Of a stretch of DNA of 19,954 bases, positions 1 through 6,581 are shown piece after piece. The position numbers and the translations under genes were made by a program. The notes below the pieces were generated by a model. That model was given only the letters and a program-made list of their open reading frames with translations, searched no databases and was not told where the DNA came from. Within the stretch, counting starts at the first letter, position 1. The number at the start of each line of letters is the position of its first letter. The DNA lies in the NCBI GenBank assembly GCA_003531115.1, contig DQHT01000025.1, positions 1 through 19,954 on the forward strand, written 5' to 3'. The stretch is from Bacteroidota bacterium. GTDB taxonomy: Bacteria > Bacteroidota > Bacteroidia > UBA8524.

Positions 1-16
1 AACGTTAGGGTGCATT

Positions 17-418
17 ATGAGACTTACTATTAAATTATCAATTCTAATCTTGTTACTTGTTGGATTTACCAATGAAAATGACAAACATGGGAAGAGATTT
101 GAAGGAGGTAGACTAATGTACTCTTCTATTAGAATTGACTTAAATGATGATTCCACATATTATTTGAGTGAATGGATGCATCCAACCTATTTTCGGAGGG
201 ATACGGGTACTTGGACTTATAGAAACAAGAAACTTATTCTAAATTCAATTTCGAAAACATGTTTGATTCCATGCAGAGATCCGAATGCTATTAGCTATCG
301 TTTCGAAAACCAAAAATGCGAATTGACTGACAGCACCTTGCAACTCCTACCAAAAAGGAGAAAGGATAAAGATTTTTACACGGAATACTTCAGATTATAT
401 CTTAGGGGAGAATATTAA
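17..418 (+). CDS. Cassette 1: small secreted protein of unknown function
   Basis: A 133-residue protein whose N-terminus (residues 1-18, two positive residues then a run of Leu/Ile) looks like a signal peptide, although no clear cleavage motif follows. The rest is polar and aromatic-rich with four cysteine-free stretches and one Cys-x3-Cys (CLIPC, around residues 82-86), plus alternating hydrophobic segments (STYYLSEW, TGTWTYRNKKLIL) suggesting a small beta-rich, perhaps lipocalin-like fold. I do not recognise the family. The start codon lies only 12 nt after the cassette boundary, so no promoter fits within the cassette. Transcription must come from upstream cassettes or an integron promoter outside the window. 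The AGGGTG of the recombination core is the only plausible ribosome-binding sequence. The stop codon falls just before the attC core at 420. Confidence 0.75.
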   Translation: MRLTIKLSILILLLVGFTNENDKHGKRFEGGRLMYSSIRIDLNDDSTYYLSEWMHPTYFRRDTGTWTYRNKKLILNSISKTCLIPCRDPNAISYRFENQKCELTDSTLQLLPKRRKDKDFYTEYFRLYLRGEY

Positions 419-419
419 C

Positions 420-551
420 GCACCCTAACACCATACTGGCGCTATGCTGCATTTCGTTTTCAGTCTGAAAATAAATGTTTAATTTGGGTCTTAAATTCCA
501 CCTCGCGTGATCGGTAAAATCCGCACAGCGCCAGTATGGAGAACGTTAGCC
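420..551 (+). other. attC recombination site of cassette 1
   Basis: The left core CCCTAAC (423-429) and right core GTTAGCC (545-551) flank a long imperfect palindrome. The outer stem pairs CCATACTGGCGCT (431-443) with AGCGCCAGTATGG (527-539), a 13-bp perfect match. As in the other sites, about five unpaired bases (AGAAC) separate the right stem from GTT. The ten bases 420-429 are the exact reverse complement of 4-13, the start of this cassette, so an excised circle would have a fully complementary core. The interior (GCTGCATTTCGTTTTCA..., ...CCGCACAG) is shared with the sites of cassettes 2 to 4. Confidence 0.9.
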
Positions 552-570
552 GAAATTTGCCGGCAATCGG

Positions 571-590
571 AGTAGCTTGTCGTAGCTACT
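571..590. repeat. Hairpin, 7-bp arms
   Basis: AGTAGCT (571-577) and AGCTACT (584-590) are perfect inverted repeats around a 6-nt loop, near the start of cassette 2. Confidence 0.7.
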
Positions 591-632
591 GAACGACGAA
601 TCAAAAAATCAATACATCTGAAGGGAAATCCA

Positions 633-699
633 CTTGCCAGGGTGCTTATGAATGACGCGCAAGCCTTTTTGTGACGGAGCGAATAAGCGCCCTGGCAAG
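633..699. repeat. Long inverted repeat, 17-bp arms
   Basis: The arm at 633-649 (starts CTTGCCAGGG) pairs with 683-699 (ends CCCTGGCAAG) over 17 positions. The only exception is one T643/G689 pair, which is a G-U wobble in plus-strand RNA. The loop is 33 nt. A stem this long is unexpected by chance in a gene-poor cassette. The loop contains ATGACGCGCAA, which recurs near the right edge of the window (19839-19849), suggesting a dispersed intergenic repeat. Confidence 0.75.
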
Positions 700-970
700 C
701 TACCCGAATTCCAGGACATTTAGGTTATTGAAAACGCCTTTTGACACCAGGCTGACAGAAGATTGACCGTTTTGTGACAATCGTTTCTATCAAGCGCGTG
801 CAGCATCAAAAGAATGCGGGGCCTTGCGCGACAAATCGCCTAGGAGATTTTTCAGAAGCGTGGGCCCGCGGGTGCGACAGCGGGGAAAAAGATCCAAGCG
901 ATGGCCTTCTTTTGATGCGGGTTGGCCCTGTGCGGTGGGAAGGCGCCTAGATAGAAACTGTCCTTTTTCG

Positions 971-998
971 GTTCCTTTTTGGACAAGCAAAAAGGAAC
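971..998. repeat. Hairpin, 11-bp perfect arms
   Basis: GTTCCTTTTTG (971-981) and CAAAAAGGAAC (988-998) form a perfect 11-bp stem with a 6-nt loop, about 35 bp before the attC core of cassette 2. It has no following T-tract on the plus strand, so a terminator role is uncertain. Confidence 0.75.
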
Positions 999-1032
999 AG
1001 TCGGCGAACTTGATCCGAGTCAAAAGCAAACA

Positions 1033-1163
1033 TCGGCTAACACCATGCTGCCCTATGCTCGTTTTCGTTTTCAGAGTGAAGCGAATTGGTTATCTTGAAC
1101 TTTAATTTCCAGCCTGGCGTGTTTGGTTAATTCCGCACTGTGTCAGCGCGGGAACCGTTGGTG
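1033..1163 (+). other. attC recombination site of cassette 2
   Basis: TCGGCTAAC (1033-1041) is the exact reverse complement of the cassette start (545-553). The right core is GTTGGTG (1157-1163). The outer stem is CCATGCTG (1043-1050) against CAGCGCGG (1145-1152), 6 of 8 pairs, weaker than in the neighbouring sites. The interior TTTTCGTTTTCA and the CCGCACTG block before the right stem are shared with the other sites in the array. Confidence 0.87.
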
Positions 1164-1208
1164 GCAATACTTTTTGGCAAGGAAAAGAAGAGAAGAACTT
1201 AATCACTA

Positions 1209-1240
1209 CTTGCAAAATGTTATCTAATTAGCTAACTTTG
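1209..1240 (+). promoter_or_regulatory. Promoter and 18-bp operator-like dyad of the HigBA cassette
   Basis: CTTG (1209-1212), a 20-bp spacer and TAACTTTG (1233-1240) match the Bacteroidota promoter consensus TTTG-N19-21-TAnnTTTG with one mismatch in the -33 element. Overlapping the spacer and -7 box is GTTATCTAATTAGCTAAC (1219-1236), a near-perfect palindrome (8 of 9 base pairs). It is well placed to be the site where the antitoxin represses its own operon. It lies 30-60 bp upstream of the higB start. Confidence 0.7.
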
Positions 1241-1269
1241 TGCTTGAGAACTAAGGACTAGAAAATCCA

Positions 1270-1626
1270 ATGAATAACTTTTTTCTCCGGGAGATATTCT
1301 ACTATGAAAATCACTATTTAGATTTTTTCGAAGGATTGCCCCCTGATGTAAAAAAGAAGTTCAACTGGACGCTCCAGTTAATTGAGACTACAGAAAGAGT
1401 GCCTGAGAAGTATTTTAAACACATGACAAACTCTACAGGCATTTACGAAGTGCGTGTTGAAGTTGGGTCCAACATATTCAGGGTCTTTAGTTTTTTTGAT
1501 AAAGGGAATCTGATTGTACTTGTGAATGGGTTCCAGAAGAAAACGCAGAAAACTCCGAAAAAGGAACTAGAACTTGCAGAAAAATTAAAAAAACAATACT
1601 TCGATGAGCAAAAAGGAATTAAATAA
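1270..1626 (+). CDS. higB: Cassette 3: HigB-type toxin, RelE superfamily (Gp49-like)
   Basis: A 118-residue protein with the hallmark block of the phage-derived Gp49-like/HigB family, around residues 57-105: GIYEVRVEVGSNIFRVFSFF, then KGNLIVLVNGFQKKTQKTPK and a C-terminal lysine-rich helix. Family members are ribosome-dependent mRNA interferases that stop translation when the antitoxin is lost. The toxin is encoded first and overlaps the XRE-type antitoxin by 23 bp, the usual higBA order. Both lie in one integron cassette (1158-2050) with its own promoter, in keeping with the known role of toxin-antitoxin cassettes in stabilising large arrays. Length and motifs are normal for the family. Confidence is high for the family; activity is inferred. 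Confidence 0.9.
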   Translation: MNNFFLREIFYYENHYLDFFEGLPPDVKKKFNWTLQLIETTERVPEKYFKHMTNSTGIYEVRVEVGSNIFRVFSFFDKGNLIVLVNGFQKKTQKTPKKELELAEKLKKQYFDEQKGIK

Positions 1627-1915
1627 AAAATTGACTTCATTCTCCTCCCATCTTGACGCACAGTATGGAAAACCTGGTAGTGTGACCAGAGAACTATATG
1701 AAGAAGAATTTGAAGCATTCAAGCTGGGTGCCATGATTCAGGAATTGCGGAAAGAACAAGGTTTGACCCAAGAACAACTTGCAGAAAAGTGTGGGACAAC
1801 CAAAACCTACATATCAAGAATTGAAAATAACGCCAGCGATATAAGACTCTCTACTTTAATGAGAATTATCCGCGAAGGATTAGGTGGACACCTGAAACTT
1901 AACGTTACACACTAA
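1604..1915 (+). CDS. higA: Cassette 3: HigA-type antitoxin, XRE helix-turn-helix
   Basis: A 103-residue protein. Residues 1-40 are a charged helical segment likely to contact the toxin. Residues 42-95 form an XRE/Cro-type helix-turn-helix domain (IQELRKEQGLTQEQLAEKCG, then TKTYISRIENN). The start codon at 1604 lies inside higB, giving a 23-bp overlap and probable translational coupling. Family members neutralise HigB and repress their own promoter. The 18-bp dyad at 1219-1236 is the obvious candidate operator. The stop codon is followed within ten bases by the attC core, so the pair fills the cassette tightly. Confidence 0.9.
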   Translation: MSKKELNKKLTSFSSHLDAQYGKPGSVTRELYEEEFEAFKLGAMIQELRKEQGLTQEQLAEKCGTTKTYISRIENNASDIRLSTLMRIIREGLGGHLKLNVTH

Positions 1916-1923
1916 AAAGTACA

Positions 1924-2056
1924 GCCACCAACACCGCGCAAGCACAATGCTCAACTTCGTTTTTAAACTCAAGTGAAATACTTACCTTGAACCTTCGTTT
2001 CCAAACTAACGCTCAGAGTTAAACTCCGCACTGGGCCTGCGCGGAGAACGTTGGCA
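1924..2056 (+). other. attC recombination site of cassette 3
   Basis: GCCACCAAC (1924-1932) is the exact reverse complement of the cassette start GTTGGTGGC (1157-1165). The right core is GTTGGCA (2050-2056). The outer stem pairs CCGCGCA (1934-1940) with TGCGCGG (2038-2044), followed by the unpaired AGAAC seen in the other sites. The interior is close to that of the cassette 4 site (shared AACTCCGCACTG and CGTTTCCAAACT). Confidence 0.9.
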
Positions 2057-2073
2057 ACAACCCATAAAGACAA

Positions 2074-3051
2074 ATGACACGTTGGACAACAATTATCTTT
2101 TTGACAGGGTTTCTTTCCGCGACAATAGCGCACGGACAGGCAATTACACCTGACAATATTTTATCCCCACAAAAAGGCGATCGGCAAGACACATTGTTGG
2201 AGTACTATCAAAAACATGACTTGATTTATGTCTTAGAAACAGGCGAAACATATTCTAATTTTCCATCGCTCTGCAATGGGTGGCGCTGTGATACAATTAA
2301 TGGAGGATACGGAAGTAAAATGGTTTATAGTAATCCGTATGACACCTGGAGTACTATGGTAAAATATCATTGTGGTTCCTCTTTCGCTTATTACTTTTAT
2401 AAAGAAGGAAAAAGATTTACAGGTAAAATTTCAGATTCCGTTTCGTATGGTGGAACAAAACAGATAGAATTTGAAGCAAATTGTATCAATGGAATGCTAC
2501 AGGGCAAGGGAAAATTTTATTTTACTCGTTCCGACAAAAATTTTCCCAAAGCAGGGGAAGTAAAATCGGAAGGAAGCTTTGAAGACGGAGAAATGGTAGG
2601 TGAATGGACTCATTATGAATATGACCATAATAACGACTGCTTTATTGACTATAAATTTTTCTACGTAAAAGACAAAGCATTTCCTAAAAAAGTATTTTCA
2701 TTTTACTCTAATGGTGAAATTAAATCGGAAACTGAATATGTGGATGATTATTTGATTTCCTACACAAAAGAATACAGGCTTGACCGAATGAATCCCAAAG
2801 TAAAGCACCTATATTTCGAGAAAACATTACTTGAAAACAATAAAAAAGACGAAACCTATAGAGGAAATGGTTCAATTTATTCATATAAGCAATACAATAT
2901 GGGACAAATTGAATTGACTGGACAGCCAAAATCAACAGACATATTTGGTGACAAACGGACAGGAACATGGTATTATTACAATGAGAAAGGGGAAATGACG
3001 AAAGAGGAAATTTATCAAGATGGAAAATTAATTGAAACTAAAAATCATTAA
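2074..3051 (+). CDS. Cassette 4: secreted MORN-type repeat protein
   Basis: A 325-residue protein with an N-terminal signal peptide (hydrophobic residues 6-19, then AHGQA, a plausible signal peptidase I site near residue 21). From about residue 130 it contains degenerate MORN-variant repeats of the kind seen in YwqK-like proteins: GMLQGKGKFYF, GSFEDGEMVGEWTHYEY, FYSNGEIKSETEY and, near the C-terminus, KRTGTWYYYNEKGEMTKEEI followed by YQDGKLIETK. Such repeats form beta-hairpin stacks. In Bacteroidota they are common in exported proteins of unknown role. The start lies 23 nt after the cassette boundary with no promoter between, so expression probably depends on read-through. Family is fairly sure; function is unknown. 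Confidence 0.82.
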   Translation: MTRWTTIIFLTGFLSATIAHGQAITPDNILSPQKGDRQDTLLEYYQKHDLIYVLETGETYSNFPSLCNGWRCDTINGGYGSKMVYSNPYDTWSTMVKYHCGSSFAYYFYKEGKRFTGKISDSVSYGGTKQIEFEANCINGMLQGKGKFYFTRSDKNFPKAGEVKSEGSFEDGEMVGEWTHYEYDHNNDCFIDYKFFYVKDKAFPKKVFSFYSNGEIKSETEYVDDYLISYTKEYRLDRMNPKVKHLYFEKTLLENNKKDETYRGNGSIYSYKQYNMGQIELTGQPKSTDIFGDKRTGTWYYYNEKGEMTKEEIYQDGKLIETKNH

Positions 3052-3151
3052 CTCAACACTCTTTACAAGCAGACAAATGACACCACAGACAACAACTCGC
3101 TCGACAGAAAAAATAATCGCTCGGCGGATAATTTCGCATAGACAAAAGGGC

Positions 3152-3285
3152 TGTTGCTGACACCGCGCAAGCCCAATGCTGCGTTTTCGTTTTCAAAGTG
3201 AAGTGAATTACTTAAATTACAATCCGTTTCCAAACTGGCGCTTAGAGTTAAACTCCGCACTGTGCCTGCGCGGAGAACGTTAGTG
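3152..3285 (+). other. attC recombination site of cassette 4
   Basis: TGTTGCTGAC (3152-3161) matches the reverse complement of this cassette's start (GTTGGCAACA, 2050-2059) at 8 of 10 positions. The changes fall inside the core (CCAAC to CTGAC), so the left core is degenerate. The right core is GTTAGTG (3279-3285). The outer stem CCGCGCA (3163-3169) pairs with TGCGCGG (3267-3273), then AGAAC. The interior closely resembles the cassette 3 site. The 100 bp between the preceding gene and this site show nothing else recognisable. Confidence 0.85.
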
Positions 3286-3384
3286 GGCATGCTTCGTGAG
3301 CATACGTTATTTGACAAGGCTGAAAAAAACGAAAATTTGATTGACCTTTTGAACTTCCCTTCCTTATAATTTGTAAACATACGA

Positions 3385-3897
3385 ATGATACTAATAGTAT
3401 TAGTGTTTCTAGTTTTTGTTAGCATAATTGGCGTGGCGCTTGTGGGACCCAAATGGTTTTCCAAAGGAATAACATTGGAAGACGAAGTTAAACTTGAGGC
3501 TCGGACTACCACCTTTATTGATTCTCTCAATTTTAAAATCGCTTATGCCGCAATAAATATATTCTTGATAGTTCCTGTTACAACTGGAGTTATCCTCAAT
3601 CGCTTTCATGGAGGCGTTGAGGTAAATAGACTGCCAAACTGGCTCGCGTCTTGGCTGAAATTAGGTTGGATCTTTCCGAGGGAATACGACAGCACATTTT
3701 CAAAGTTTGTATTGGCTATGTTTATTCTCACTGGCATTTTGAACCTATTTTTTACAATGAAAATTGCAAATAGAATAAAACCACAAACATTCAGATTACT
3801 TCTGAAGTCTATTGCCGCTACATTTAACATTATATTTATTTTGTATTGCATTTTGATATTGGCAATCTTGACTGCAGATTGGACGATGTATCTTTGA
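3385..3897 (+). CDS. Cassette 5: four-helix membrane protein, unknown function
   Basis: A 170-residue protein with about four hydrophobic segments: residues 1-21, 52-72 (AYAAINIFLIVPVTTGVIL), 108-125 (FVLAMFILTGILNLFFT) and 145-168. The loop between the second and third helices contains NRLPNWLASWLKLGWIFP, perhaps an interfacial helix. I do not recognise the family. The cassette leaves about 105 bp upstream of the start. A TATAATTTG at 3365-3373 resembles a -7 box but has one base too many between TA and TTTG, so its promoter is doubtful. Translation of the opposite strand (3063-3530) gives a longer ORF, rejected because it crosses the attC site. Confidence 0.72.
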   Translation: MILIVLVFLVFVSIIGVALVGPKWFSKGITLEDEVKLEARTTTFIDSLNFKIAYAAINIFLIVPVTTGVILNRFHGGVEVNRLPNWLASWLKLGWIFPREYDSTFSKFVLAMFILTGILNLFFTMKIANRIKPQTFRLLLKSIAATFNIIFILYCILILAILTADWTMYL

Positions 3898-3938
3898 GTT
3901 ATTCAAGTTCTCGCAAAACTTTAATCACGAGCACGCCA

Positions 3939-4069
3939 TACTAACAGCAAGCAAGCGCCACCGTCTTTCTTCACGGTACGTATCGGCTGAACGGTTGAAA
4001 TTTGTACATTCGTATTCGCAAGTATGTTGACCGGGAAAGCCGGCAGCCCCTGCTTGCAAAACCTTGCAG
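3939..4069 (+). other. Degenerate terminal attC of cassette 5
   Basis: The left core TACTAAC (3939-3945) sits in GCACGCCATACTAAC, which aligns with the reverse complement of this cassette's start (GCATGCCCACTAAC) with small differences. The outer stem pairs GCAAGCA (3947-3953) with TGCTTGC (4051-4057). The spacing then matches the other sites: one base between left core and stem, and five (AAAAC, compare AGAAC) before the right core. The right core reads CTTGCAG (4063-4069), so the G of the G|TT cleavage site has become C. Total length, 131 bp, matches the other sites. The interior is unrelated to theirs. Confidence 0.62.
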
Positions 4070-4149
4070 TGCATTTAACAACAGAAATAGCAATATTTGT
4101 TATTATTATTTGCATTATGAGAAATATCTAAAAGCTCGAGCGTTTGAAC

Positions 4150-5223
4150 ATGAAACATTTAAGGACCTTGAAGCTGTTAAAATTTTTGATAATATTCATT
4201 TTGCCAATGAATGTTTTAGCTCAGACCGACACTACCAAACACTTTAGTTGGAAATCATTTTTCGGCAAAAACTTAAACCCCGGAATTTCTATGGGTGTTG
4301 GGGGTGCAAGACCATATGGATTCATGCCTCAACCGACGATTAAATTAGGACGATTTGAATTTGAGATGAGTCCTATCTATCGTATTTCAGGTGCAGAATA
4401 TGTATTTTCAGCTCAGCTCGGGGTTGAAGTGAACAAAATGAAAGGTTATAAAGGCAAACCGGCGAGTATAGTTGCTTCATTTGGTGGTTTTACTAAAGGT
4501 TATAAAACATCATTCTTAGGGTTTAGAGAGAAAAACAATTTTGCATTTCTTGCAGGGATAAACCAACAAGTAACAAAGCGTTCACGCCTGTCTTTAAAAA
4601 TTGGAGCACTTTACACCTACAATTCCACCTTTGATGTGCATACTCTTCCTAATTATACTGAATACAATACCCATTGGTACCCTTATGGTGAACTTTCCTA
4701 TCGTTTGTACGCCATACCTTTTGGAGACAGGGATTTTTTTAGCGCTAAGAAGGCATACACGTTTCTACAACAACAGAATAAGGAAACAATATGCCGCTTT
4801 TTTTCAGCGTATTTCAACCCAAGAATTTCCTTTGGAGCAGGTGTAACACATCCAGCATTCTTTGGACCAACATTGGGGGTTAAAATATGGCGACTTGATG
4901 TCGGTCTTGGAGTAATAGGTTTAGGCGGAGAACCTTATTTTTCAATGAACGGAGACGTAGATATTCTTAAAATATTAAAGAAACACAAGCATCCATCCTG
5001 GATTACAGTCGGTGCCAGTGTCATGGGGTCTTACGACATTATATTCAGTTTTCATGCTGGTCTAAAGAAGTATTATAATCACGGTTCATTGTCTTTTAAA
5101 ATTGGCATTGGGAGTATAAGCCATTATGATGATTCACCATACCCTAGTGAACCTAAACCCAATACACGTGTTCCAACTCTCGACATTTCATACAACCTTC
5201 ATCTTTTTAAGTTCAGAAAATAA
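4150..5223 (+). CDS. Probable outer-membrane beta-barrel protein, unknown function
   Basis: A protein of 357 residues when started at the ATG at 4150; an in-frame TTG two codons upstream is less likely. The signal peptide covers residues 1-23 (LLKFLIIFILPMNVLAQ, cut before or after the Gln). The mature part alternates hydrophobic and polar residues with many Gly, Tyr and Phe (GISMGVGGARPYGF, RFEFEMSPIYRISG, RISFGAGVTHPAFFG, LDVGLGVIGLGGEPYFSMNG) and ends with an aromatic-containing segment, as in outer-membrane barrels. I cannot name the family. It lies directly after the degenerate attC but has no matching downstream core (reverse complement of CTTGCAGTGC), so it appears to be chromosomal rather than a sixth cassette. 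Confidence 0.75.
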   Translation: MKHLRTLKLLKFLIIFILPMNVLAQTDTTKHFSWKSFFGKNLNPGISMGVGGARPYGFMPQPTIKLGRFEFEMSPIYRISGAEYVFSAQLGVEVNKMKGYKGKPASIVASFGGFTKGYKTSFLGFREKNNFAFLAGINQQVTKRSRLSLKIGALYTYNSTFDVHTLPNYTEYNTHWYPYGELSYRLYAIPFGDRDFFSAKKAYTFLQQQNKETICRFFSAYFNPRISFGAGVTHPAFFGPTLGVKIWRLDVGLGVIGLGGEPYFSMNGDVDILKILKKHKHPSWITVGASVMGSYDIIFSFHAGLKKYYNHGSLSFKIGIGSISHYDDSPYPSEPKPNTRVPTLDISYNLHLFKFRK

Positions 5224-5284
5224 ATGTAGTGATGTGCTATCACAGCCAAACAGAGTAAGCCATCGATCCGCTAGCAGATATATT

Positions 5285-5629
5285 ATGAGACACACCACAA
5301 TTTCAATGCTAATTTTTCTGTTTTGTACCATTTCGGTTATGGGACAGACTTCTTCACTTAAATTAAGTGTATATTTTGACACGGATAAATCCAATGGAAC
5401 ATGAAAATACACCCGCTTAAAACAAGATATGGTGCATTTTAAAAAACTAAACATCAATATCGACAGCCTGATTGGAACGGTGGATTATGCCTTTTTGGAC
5501 GGCACCTTTTATGATGCCGAAGAAATAAACCACCGCGATATCCGGAACATACCTCACCCCTTTATCATTGAGTATGGAGTAGGTTCAGGCTGCAGGGCGC
5601 AGGCGACAGGCTGGGACTTAGGTGCTTAG
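5285..5629 (+). pseudogene. OmpA-like protein pseudogene with in-frame stop
   Basis: A signal peptide (MRHTTISMLIFLFCTISVMG, then QTSS) leads into LKLSVYFDTDKSN, the typical first strand of an OmpA-like peptidoglycan-binding domain (usually VYFDTDKS). An in-frame TGA at 5402-5404 interrupts it. The same frame then continues without a shift through KYTRLKQDMVHFKKLNINID and SLIGTVDYAFLDGTFYDAEE, which fits the continuation of that domain (helix, then I-x-G-x-x-D). The reading frame runs out in a GC-rich, CAGG-repeated stretch (5586-5615) and stops at 5629, well short of a complete OmpA domain. Seen: one nonsense codon plus a truncated C-terminus. Inferred: a decayed gene left beside the integron. 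Confidence 0.72.
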
Positions 5630-5685
5630 CCATTGAATTTGGGAGTTAATGTGTATATTTATGGCTGTTTGAAACATACTAAACG

Positions 5686-6504
5686 ATGAACCTAAAAAAA
5701 ATAATCATACTCCTTCTGGTCATCCAGGCATTGATCGGAACTTTTTTTGAAGTGACCCAGTTCTTTTTGCCGTCGTGGATCAGGCATATGTACCTCCCTG
5801 ACATTTTTGAGTTTGCCCGCACCTTAACCTGGTTATTTGGGATTTTAAGCTATGTCCTCACTTTTGTAGGGGTGATCCAAATCATACAGAATAAAAACGT
5901 AGAACTCTTTAGCGCTTTCAAGTTTCCCATCTTTCTCTTATTTGCCGAAAATATCTTTTGGTTTATTACCACATCATTAAGCACCGAATACTCCTTTTTT
6001 ATTCCCGGAGCGAATGCCCCGTGGCACTTCTATCTATACAAAACCCTCAGCCTGGCGCTTCTGATCCTTATAAGCATCCATTACCTGAATAAAAACAAGG
6101 AAGAAGACAATGCAGAAACGATACTTGCGGGCAAAGGAGCCCGATTCTTCAATTGGATAATCGACCTGAGCATTATTCTTTCATTCAGCTTCGGCCATAT
6201 GAAGACACTCTCACAAGGTTATATCTTTGAAGATATTGCCTTCTTAAATTCAAGTGCAAGCTGGTTCATTTTTATAAATATGTTTTGGTATTACCTCATT
6301 CTCGAACTGTTCTTTCACCAGACAATCGGGAAACTGCATAACAATAGCTATGTCCACTTTGAAGGCAGTAAGTTTAAAGCAATATTGCTAAGAACCTTGT
6401 GCCGGTTTATTCCCTTCGAAGCCTTTTCGTTTTTTGGAAAAGAAGGGTGGCATGATTCAATTTCAAAAACTAAAGTGACTGTTCCAACGAGGGACAAGGA
6501 CTGA
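5686..6504 (+). CDS. RDD family membrane protein
   Basis: A 272-residue integral membrane protein. Residues 5-27, about 42-66, 78-97 and 114-136 are hydrophobic helices. The segment from residue 150 (AGKGARFFNWIIDLSIIL) to about 262 fits an RDD domain: the Arg and Asp of RFFNWIID, a central helical pair, and the C-terminal signature RFIPFEAFSFFGKEGWHDSI. RDD proteins are membrane proteins of mostly unknown function; some have been linked to ion exchange. The extra N-terminal helices make this a longer-than-minimal member. Only 56 bp separate it from the pseudogene. A TATATTTA at 5654-5661 is a possible weak -7 box. Confidence 0.8.
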   Translation: MNLKKIIILLLVIQALIGTFFEVTQFFLPSWIRHMYLPDIFEFARTLTWLFGILSYVLTFVGVIQIIQNKNVELFSAFKFPIFLLFAENIFWFITTSLSTEYSFFIPGANAPWHFYLYKTLSLALLILISIHYLNKNKEEDNAETILAGKGARFFNWIIDLSIILSFSFGHMKTLSQGYIFEDIAFLNSSASWFIFINMFWYYLILELFFHQTIGKLHNNSYVHFEGSKFKAILLRTLCRFIPFEAFSFFGKEGWHDSISKTKVTVPTRDKD

Positions 6505-6581
6505 TTAACTGTAAAACAGCAGGCTGGACCAAAAGTTATGGAGGATGGGATTATGAGAAGAATAGATCTTCCCTGGAACAC

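Larger units (their letters stand above)
546..1157 (+). other. Cassette 2: no convincing protein gene, several hairpins
   Basis: This 612-bp cassette holds no ORF I can support. The plus-strand reading frame at 824-1105 runs into the attC and is rich in Arg, Pro and Trp with no recognisable fold. An overlapping minus-strand frame (790-1029) is equally poor. A 23-codon ORF starting at 652 (MTRKPFCDG...) lies mostly inside an inverted repeat. The DNA instead shows three clear inverted repeats (571-590, 633-699, 971-998), GC-rich blocks around 860-960, and Bacteroidota-like intergenic sequence. It may be a non-coding cassette, a captured intergenic repeat, or encode a structured RNA. The sequence alone does not decide. 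Confidence 0.6.
5..4063 (+). mobile_element. Integron gene-cassette array, distal end, five cassettes
   Basis: Five head-to-tail units with boundaries at G4|T5, G545|T546, G1157|T1158, G2050|T2051, G3279|T3280 and, degenerate, 4063|4064. Each unit starts TTRG... and ends in a site of about 130 bp opening with the reverse complement of that start. GTTAGGGTGC (4-13) pairs with GCACCCTAAC (420-429), GTTAGCCGA (545-553) with TCGGCTAAC (1033-1041), and GTTGGTGGC (1157-1165) with GCCACCAAC (1924-1932). GTTGGCAACA (2050) matches 3152-3161 at 8 of 10, and the fifth cassette matches imperfectly. This is the signature of attC cassettes. All cassette genes read rightward, so by integron convention attI and intI lie left of the window. 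Without intI in view it could also be an integrase-less attC cluster (CALIN). Confidence 0.88.

Noticed and set aside
790..1029. 79-residue minus-strand ORF in cassette 2
   Set aside because: It has low-complexity composition, no family match and lies opposite to all other cassette genes.
824..1105. 93-residue plus-strand ORF in cassette 2
   Set aside because: It runs through the attC left core, is rich in Arg/Pro/Trp, has no recognisable domain and overlaps a similar minus-strand frame; the hairpin structure explains the region better.
3063..3530. 155-residue minus-strand ORF
   Set aside because: It spans the cassette 4 attC and the boundary with cassette 5, so it cannot be one mobile gene; it is Ser/Asn-rich and without domains.
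4064..5260. Possible sixth cassette with the beta-barrel gene
   Set aside because: No sequence complementary to CTTGCAGTGC and no attC-like stem follows the gene.
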